A stretch of 10,922 nt of DNA, from assembly GCA_029287815.1 (NCBI GenBank), contig JARFQK010000058.1:1-10922 (forward strand), read 5' to 3'. The number at the start of each line of letters is the position of its first letter. The stretch's first letter is position 1. A program made the translations under genes and the position numbers. This DNA is from Gammaproteobacteria bacterium (GTDB taxonomy: Bacteria; Pseudomonadota; Gammaproteobacteria; SZUA-229). The notes beneath the pieces were generated by a model that saw only the letters and a list, made by a program, of their open reading frames with translations, ran no database searches and was not told the origin of the DNA. Shown here in pieces: positions 7,257 to 10,922 of the stretch.

Positions 7257-8258
7257 AATTTCAGCAATTTGCACGCTATTGAGTGCCGCGCCCTTACGGA
7301 CGTTGTCGGACACGACCCACATGTTCAGACCGCGCTCGTGTGAAATATCCTCCCGGATTCGACCGACATAAACCGGATCAGTGTTCGCACCCTCCGTCAC
7401 TGCCGTGGGATATCCACCATCTGCTCGCTGGTCCAGAACCTCGACGCCCTCAGCACCTGAGAGCAGCTCACGCGCCTGCTCCGCGGTGATTTTCTGGCGG
7501 GTCTCGATATGCACTGCCTCCGAATGACCATAAAACACCGGGACACGCACTGTTGTCGGGTTGACCTTGATGCTGTCGTCCTCGAATATCTTGCGGGTCT
7601 CCCAGACCATCTTCATCTCCTCTTTGGTGTAACCGTTATCCAGAAAGACATCAATGTGCGGTAAGACGTTGAACGCGATCTGCTTCGGGTACACCTCGGA
7701 CTTGATCGGCTTGGCATTGAGCAAGTCCGCGGTCTGCGTGGCCAGCTCCTCGATTGCCTCTTTTCCGGTGCCCGACACCGCCTGGTAGGTCGCGACATTG
7801 ATCCTGTCGATGCCAACAGCGTCCCTGATCGGTTTCAACGCAACCAGCATCTGAATCGTTGAACAGTTTGGATTCGCGATGATACCCCGTGTGTTGTAGT
7901 CAGCGATCGCATGCGGATTGACTTCAGGTATGACCAGCGGGATATCATCGTCATAGCGAAATTGGGACGTGTTATCGACGACGACACAGCCAGCGGCGGC
8001 AGCCTTTGGTGCGTAGACTTTGGAGACAGATGCACCCGCGGAAAACAGCCCGATCTGAGCACTTGAAAAATCGAATTCTGCAAGATCCTGCACGGTCAAG
8101 AGTGTATCGCCGAATTCAACTTTCTTCCCCACCGAGCGGCTGCTCGCCAGAGCGTGGACCTTGCCCACCGGAAACTTGCGCTCCGCCAGGATCGACAACA
8201 TCGTTTCACCCACCGCACCGGTGGCGCCTACAACTGCAACGTCAAATGTCTTGCTCAT
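7236..8258 (-). CDS. asd: Aspartate-semialdehyde dehydrogenase
   Basis: Asd reduces L-aspartyl 4-phosphate to L-aspartate 4-semialdehyde with NADPH, the branch point to diaminopimelate/lysine, threonine and methionine. The 340-residue protein starts with the nucleotide-binding motif VVGATGAVGETM (residues 10-20). Cys132 in NPNCSTIQM is the thiol nucleophile that forms the acyl-enzyme, and His245 in VPVFYGHSEAVH is the likely acid-base residue. Its form (NPNCSTIQM, GHSEAV) resembles the shorter Asd type of Pseudomonas Asd2 and Gram-positive bacteria, rather than the longer E. coli type. ATG at 8258 is chosen from the conserved N-terminus; only a weak GTGAG precedes it. It follows leuB by 26 nt, so it is probably cotranscribed with leuB. 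A nine-codon open frame fills that gap. Confidence 0.98.
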   Translation of the reverse strand: MSKTFDVAVVGATGAVGETMLSILAERKFPVGKVHALASSRSVGKKVEFGDTLLTVQDLAEFDFSSAQIGLFSAGASVSKVYAPKAAAAGCVVVDNTSQFRYDDDIPLVIPEVNPHAIADYNTRGIIANPNCSTIQMLVALKPIRDAVGIDRINVATYQAVSGTGKEAIEELATQTADLLNAKPIKSEVYPKQIAFNVLPHIDVFLDNGYTKEEMKMVWETRKIFEDDSIKVNPTTVRVPVFYGHSEAVHIETRQKITAEQARELLSGAEGVEVLDQRADGGYPTAVTEGANTDPVYVGRIREDISHERGLNMWVVSDNVRKGAALNSVQIAEILIKAYL

Positions 8259-8284
8259 AATCTCACTATCTGTTCAATGTTCAT
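8255..8284 (-). other. Nine-codon open frame filling the leuB-asd gap
   Basis: Directly after the leuB stop codon (TGA, 8287-8285) an ATG at 8284 opens a nine-codon frame coding MNIEQIVRL. It ends in a TGA that overlaps the asd start codon (ATGA). There is no clear Shine-Dalgarno site for it. Ribosomes ending leuB could restart here and be delivered to asd. It may also be chance, because only 26 nt are involved. Confidence 0.2.
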
Positions 8285-9361
8285 TCAGGCGGACAACTCT
8301 GCGAGTACGGCCTCGCCCATCTCTGCCGTGCCGACTTCGCGACAACCCTCCGCCATGATATCCGGCGTGCGTAAGCCTTTGTCGAGTACCCGGCCAACCG
8401 CCTGCTCTATGTTCGCAGCCAATTCGGCCTGATCCAGACTGTAACGCAACATCATCGCGACGGATAAGATCGTCGCGAGGGGATTGGCCACATCCTGTCC
8501 GGCGATATCCGGGGCGGATCCATGAATGGGCTCGTACATGCCTTTGCTGTTCTGATCCAGCGATGCCGACGGCAACATACCGATCGATCCGGTCAACATC
8601 GCGGCCGCATCGGACAGAATATCACCAAACATATTCTTGGTGACAATGACATCAAACTGCTTGGGCCATCTCACCAGTTGCATCGCGGCGTTATCAACGT
8701 ACATATGGCTGAGCTGCACCTCGGGAAAGTGAGCACCCATGCGAGTAAACACTTCGCGCCAGAGCTCTGAGACCTCTAGAACATTGGCTTTGTCGACCGA
8801 ACACAAGCGCTTACCTCTTTTCAGCGCAATTCCGAAGGCCACTCTGGCAATGCGCTCTATTTCCGGCTCGCTATAAACCAGAGTATTGAATCCCTCGCGC
8901 TGACCATCCGGTCTGCGGCGTATGCCGCGCGGCTCGCCAAAATAAATGCCGCCGGTCAGTTCGCGCACGATCATGATATCCAGACCTGAAACCACATCGG
9001 CCTTCAGCGAGGAAGCGTCTGCCAGCTGCGGATACAGAATTGCCGGACGCAAATTCGCAAACAGGCTCAGCTCTGAGCGCAAACCCAGCAGGCCCTTTTC
9101 CGGTCGCAGCTCCCGCGGCAGGCCCTCATATTGCGGGCCACCCACGGCACCTAGAAGGATTGCATCGGAGGATTTCACCAGTTCCAGCGTCTCGTCGGGT
9201 AGAGGCTTGCCCGCCGCATCATAGCCCGCACCGCCTACAGGGGCTTCCAGCATTTCGATCTCGAGGCCCTGCCGCTGGAAGTGATCCAACACTTTCACAG
9301 CCTCGGCAACGATTTCGATGCCGATACCATCACCCGGCAGAATCGCTATTCTTTTACTCAT
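8285..9361 (-). CDS. leuB: 3-isopropylmalate dehydrogenase
   Basis: LeuB oxidises and decarboxylates (2R,3S)-3-isopropylmalate with NAD+ to 2-oxoisocaproate, the leucine precursor. The 358-residue protein has the full set of family residues: Arg95 and Arg105 in [13 protein letters not shown], Arg133 in [14 protein letters not shown], Tyr140, Lys191 in [10 protein letters not shown], and metal ligands Asp223 (YVDNAAMQL), Asp247 and Asp251 ([11 protein letters not shown]). The C-terminal [14 protein letters not shown] segment, part of the NAD-binding site, is present. The Tyr140 and Lys191 catalytic pair and the tartrate/malate-type fold argue for LeuB over isocitrate dehydrogenase. ATG at 9361 has AGGT at 9368-9371, 6 nt away. 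It is separated from leuD by 181 nt with a TATAAT box, so it may be transcribed partly on its own. Confidence 0.98.
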   Translation of the reverse strand: MSKRIAILPGDGIGIEIVAEAVKVLDHFQRQGLEIEMLEAPVGGAGYDAAGKPLPDETLELVKSSDAILLGAVGGPQYEGLPRELRPEKGLLGLRSELSLFANLRPAILYPQLADASSLKADVVSGLDIMIVRELTGGIYFGEPRGIRRRPDGQREGFNTLVYSEPEIERIARVAFGIALKRGKRLCSVDKANVLEVSELWREVFTRMGAHFPEVQLSHMYVDNAAMQLVRWPKQFDVIVTKNMFGDILSDAAAMLTGSIGMLPSASLDQNSKGMYEPIHGSAPDIAGQDVANPLATILSVAMMLRYSLDQAELAANIEQAVGRVLDKGLRTPDIMAEGCREVGTAEMGEAVLAELSA

Positions 9362-9408
9362 ATTGCTACCTGAAAACGATCGCGGCGCCCACAGAATGCG
9401 GTTGCCAA

Positions 9409-9414
9409 ATTATA
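9409..9414 (-). promoter_or_regulatory. Candidate -10 box for leuB
   Basis: A perfect TATAAT reads on the minus strand at 9414-9409, about 48 nt before the leuB start codon. The bases 17 nt upstream (AAACAG, 9437-9432) do not resemble a -35 box, and no TGn extended -10 is present. An A7 run at 9441-9435 lies near the -35 region. A promoter here is possible but would need an activator or be weak. Confidence 0.4.
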
Positions 9415-9453
9415 CGCTATTTACGAAGCGGCTGTTTTTTTACTCTTAGGGAA

Positions 9454-9486
9454 GCTCTGAATAATTCATCCCTGAATTATCAGAGC
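9454..9486. repeat. Imperfect 14-bp inverted repeat between leuD and leuB
   Basis: GCTCTGAATAATTCA (9454-9468) and TGAATTATCAGAGC (9473-9486) are inverted copies with a single bulged A and a TCCC loop. The stem forms on either strand. Minus-strand RNA after it reads TTCCCTAAGAGTAAAA, with no U run, so an intrinsic terminator is not supported. It may be an operator, an RNA-stability hairpin below leuCD, or the remains of a small repeat element. Confidence 0.7.
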
Positions 9487-9542
9487 ATGGGAGCAGCAAA
9501 TCTCAGCGTGAACGCTGTGACGGCGCCCAGGCTCAGAGCAGA

Positions 9543-10178
9543 TCAACCAAACAGCCAGGGCGCACTCTTTTTGCGCTCCTGCTCGTAGACCCTGATCTGG
9601 TCAGCACGCTTCAGTGTCAGCCCAATGTCATCGAGGCCGTTCAACAGACAGTACTTTTTGAACGCATCGATTTCGAACTCAAAGACCTCATCGCCTGTCG
9701 CGACGGCCTGAGACTCGAGATCGATGCTGAACTCGATACCAGGTTGTGCCTTTACTGTCTTGAACAACTGCTCGACAACCGCTGCCGGGAGCACAATCGG
9801 CAAGAGTCCGTTCTTGAAACTGTTGTTGAAGAATATATCGGCGAAACTGGGGGCAATCACAGCGCGAAAACCGAAATCGCTCAGGGCCCACACGGCATGT
9901 TCCCGCGACGAGCCACAGCCGAAGTTTTCCCGCGCCAGCAGAATCGTCGCTCGATCGTAAGGTGGCTGATTGAGCACAAATTCAGGATTGAGGCGACGAG
10001 TCGCGTTATCGATGTCCGGTGCACCGGGATCGAGATAACGCCAATCATCAAAAGCGTTCGGTCCGAAACCGCTGCGCTTGATCGACTTCAAATACTGCTT
10101 TGGAATGATCGCGTCGGTATCGACATTTGGTCGATCGAGCGGCGCTACGATGCCGCGATGGCGATTGAATGCCTGCAT
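9543..10178 (-). CDS. leuD: 3-isopropylmalate dehydratase small subunit
   Basis: LeuD is the swivel-domain subunit that, with the iron-sulfur subunit LeuC, converts 2-isopropylmalate to 3-isopropylmalate by way of isopropylmaleate. At 211 residues it is of the usual bacterial length. The N-terminal [11 protein letters not shown] (residues 20-30) and the substrate-contacting [11 protein letters not shown] (residues 85-95) are hallmark motifs. The phrase [17 protein letters not shown] completes the aconitase-swivel core. ATG at 10178 follows the leuC stop by 9 nt, and its ribosome site AGGGGG (10184-10189) overlaps that stop codon, so translation of the two subunits is probably coupled. It is followed by the 181-nt spacer before leuB. 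Confidence 0.98.
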   Translation of the reverse strand: MQAFNRHRGIVAPLDRPNVDTDAIIPKQYLKSIKRSGFGPNAFDDWRYLDPGAPDIDNATRRLNPEFVLNQPPYDRATILLARENFGCGSSREHAVWALSDFGFRAVIAPSFADIFFNNSFKNGLLPIVLPAAVVEQLFKTVKAQPGIEFSIDLESQAVATGDEVFEFEIDAFKKYCLLNGLDDIGLTLKRADQIRVYEQERKKSAPWLFG

Positions 10179-10187
10179 TGTTGCCCC

Positions 10188-10922
10188 CTAGGCTTGTGAA
10201 ACCAGATCATTAACATCTATAAAATGGCCGACAACCGCTGCGGCTGCGGCCATCGCCGGACTGACCAGATGAGTACGCCCGCCCTGTCCCTGACGCCCTT
10301 CAAAATTTCTGTTCGAGGTCGACGCACAGCGCTCACCCGGCTCGAGCCGATCAGCGTTCATCGCCAGACACATCGAACAGCCTGGTTCGCGCCATTCGAA
10401 TCCTGCATCAACAAAAATCCGATCCAGGCCCTCCGCTTCTGCCTGCTGCTTGACCAGCCCTGATCCCGGAACCACCATAGCGAGTTCGATGTTGTCGGCC
10501 ACCTTCCTGCCGCTGGCAACCCGGGCCGCGGCGCGCAAGTCCTCGATTCTGGAGTTGGTGCATGAGCCAATGAAGATTTTGTCCACCTTGATAGCCGTGA
10601 TCGGCTGGCCAGCTTCCAGCCCCATGTAAGCGAGCGCGTTACGCATGCCTTCCGCCTTAACCGGGTCGTTCTCCGCATCGGGATCGGGCACCACGCCATC
10701 GACCTCGACGACCATCTCCGGCGAGGTCCCCCAGGTTACTTGCGGTTTGATTCGCCCAGCATCAATATGCACCACCTTGTCGAACACCGCTCCCGAATCT
10801 GAATGCAGCTGCTGCCAGCTTGCGATCGCGCGGTCGAGCAGCTCCGCCTTCGGCGAGAACGGCCGGTTCTTCAGGTACTCGATCGTGGTTGCATCGACCG
10901 CGATCATGCCGGCACGCGCACC
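10188..10922 (-). CDS. leuC: 3-isopropylmalate dehydratase large subunit (partial, C-terminal 244 residues)
   Basis: LeuC carries the [4Fe-4S] cluster and active site of isopropylmalate isomerase and works with LeuD. The frame is open to the right edge of the window; the first visible residues, [13 protein letters not shown], are the middle of LeuC, so the in-frame ATG at 10907 is internal and not a start. The three cluster cysteines are present: one in FIGSCTNSR (codon 10562-10560) and two in [11 protein letters not shown] (codons 10379-10377 and 10370-10368). The C-terminal [18 protein letters not shown] segment is typical. E. coli LeuC has 466 residues, so about half the gene is absent, and with it the leu operon promoter and any leader. 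Confidence 0.97.
   Translation of the reverse strand, partial: GARAGMIAVDATTIEYLKNRPFSPKAELLDRAIASWQQLHSDSGAVFDKVVHIDAGRIKPQVTWGTSPEMVVEVDGVVPDPDAENDPVKAEGMRNALAYMGLEAGQPITAIKVDKIFIGSCTNSRIEDLRAAARVASGRKVADNIELAMVVPGSGLVKQQAEAEGLDRIFVDAGFEWREPGCSMCLAMNADRLEPGERCASTSNRNFEGRQGQGGRTHLVSPAMAAAAAVVGHFIDVNDLVSQA

Larger units (their letters stand above)
9383..9529. repeat. Nine-base direct repeat flanking the leuD-leuB spacer core
   Basis: CGGCGCCCA occurs at 9383-9391 and again at 9521-9529, 138 nt apart. The copies enclose a 129-nt segment that is visibly more AT-rich than the coding sequence and contains an inverted repeat and the TATAAT box. Direct repeats of this size can be target-site duplications, but the segment has no matching terminal inverted repeats. 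The two copies, containing the palindrome GGCGCC, could instead pair in RNA. Confidence 0.45.

Noticed and set aside
9454..9486. Inverted repeat as an intrinsic terminator of leuCD
   Set aside because: In the direction of transcription no U run follows the stem. The T7 run at 9435-9441 is on the plus strand, where it lies before the stem, not after it.
10905..10907. ATG at 10907 as the start of leuC
   Set aside because: The frame stays open to the window edge with GARAG just upstream, which belongs to the middle of LeuC. The ATG is an internal methionine of a gene cut by the window.
1..10922. Search for a novel defence, mobile or biosynthetic system
   Set aside because: Every large minus-strand frame is a known housekeeping gene in a conserved order. 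No transposase, integrase, toxin-antitoxin pair, CRISPR repeats or unknown gene was found.

Overview
The window is a chromosomal housekeeping block from a gammaproteobacterium. All ten genes lie on the minus strand, so transcription runs from the right end of the window to the left. In that direction the order is leuC (5' part missing), leuD, leuB, asd, fimV, truA, trpF, trpB, trpA and accD (3' part missing). The backbone leuCDB-asd-fimV-truA-trpF-accD is the order known from Pseudomonas and related Gammaproteobacteria; here trpB and trpA sit between trpF and accD. FimV, a polar hub/type IV pilus protein of Gammaproteobacteria, supports the assignment. The moderately high GC content and a non-enteric gene order argue against Enterobacteriaceae. 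No genus can be named from the sequence alone.

Right part (10922-8285): leuC, leuD and leuB encode the last steps of leucine synthesis before transamination, namely both subunits of isopropylmalate isomerase and 3-isopropylmalate dehydrogenase. leuC and leuD are 9 nt apart. leuD and leuB are separated by 181 nt that hold an imperfect 14-bp inverted repeat, a TATAAT box and a 9-bp direct repeat, so leuB may have its own promoter. Only 26 nt separate leuB from asd (aspartate-semialdehyde dehydrogenase, which feeds lysine/diaminopimelate, threonine and methionine synthesis).

Middle (7235-3089): a good sigma70-like promoter (TTGATA, 17 nt, TATATA) overlaps the end of asd and probably drives fimV. 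FimV has 1018 residues: signal peptide, FimV N-terminal domain, LysM, coiled coil, one membrane helix, a TPR-like segment, a very acidic repeat-bearing cytoplasmic region and the conserved FimV C-terminal domain. Two hairpins lie between fimV and truA (tRNA pseudouridine synthase).

Left part (3045-1): trpF, trpB and trpA are tightly packed, with overlaps of 14 and 4 nt, and lead after 15 nt into accD (acetyl-CoA carboxylase beta subunit). trpF, trpA and fimV appear to start at TTG, GTG and GTG.

I see no mobile element with a transposase, CRISPR array, tRNA, rRNA or unknown multi-gene system. The points worth checking are the intergenic structures, the start codons and the FimV repeat region. 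No gene-free stretch exceeds 181 nt.
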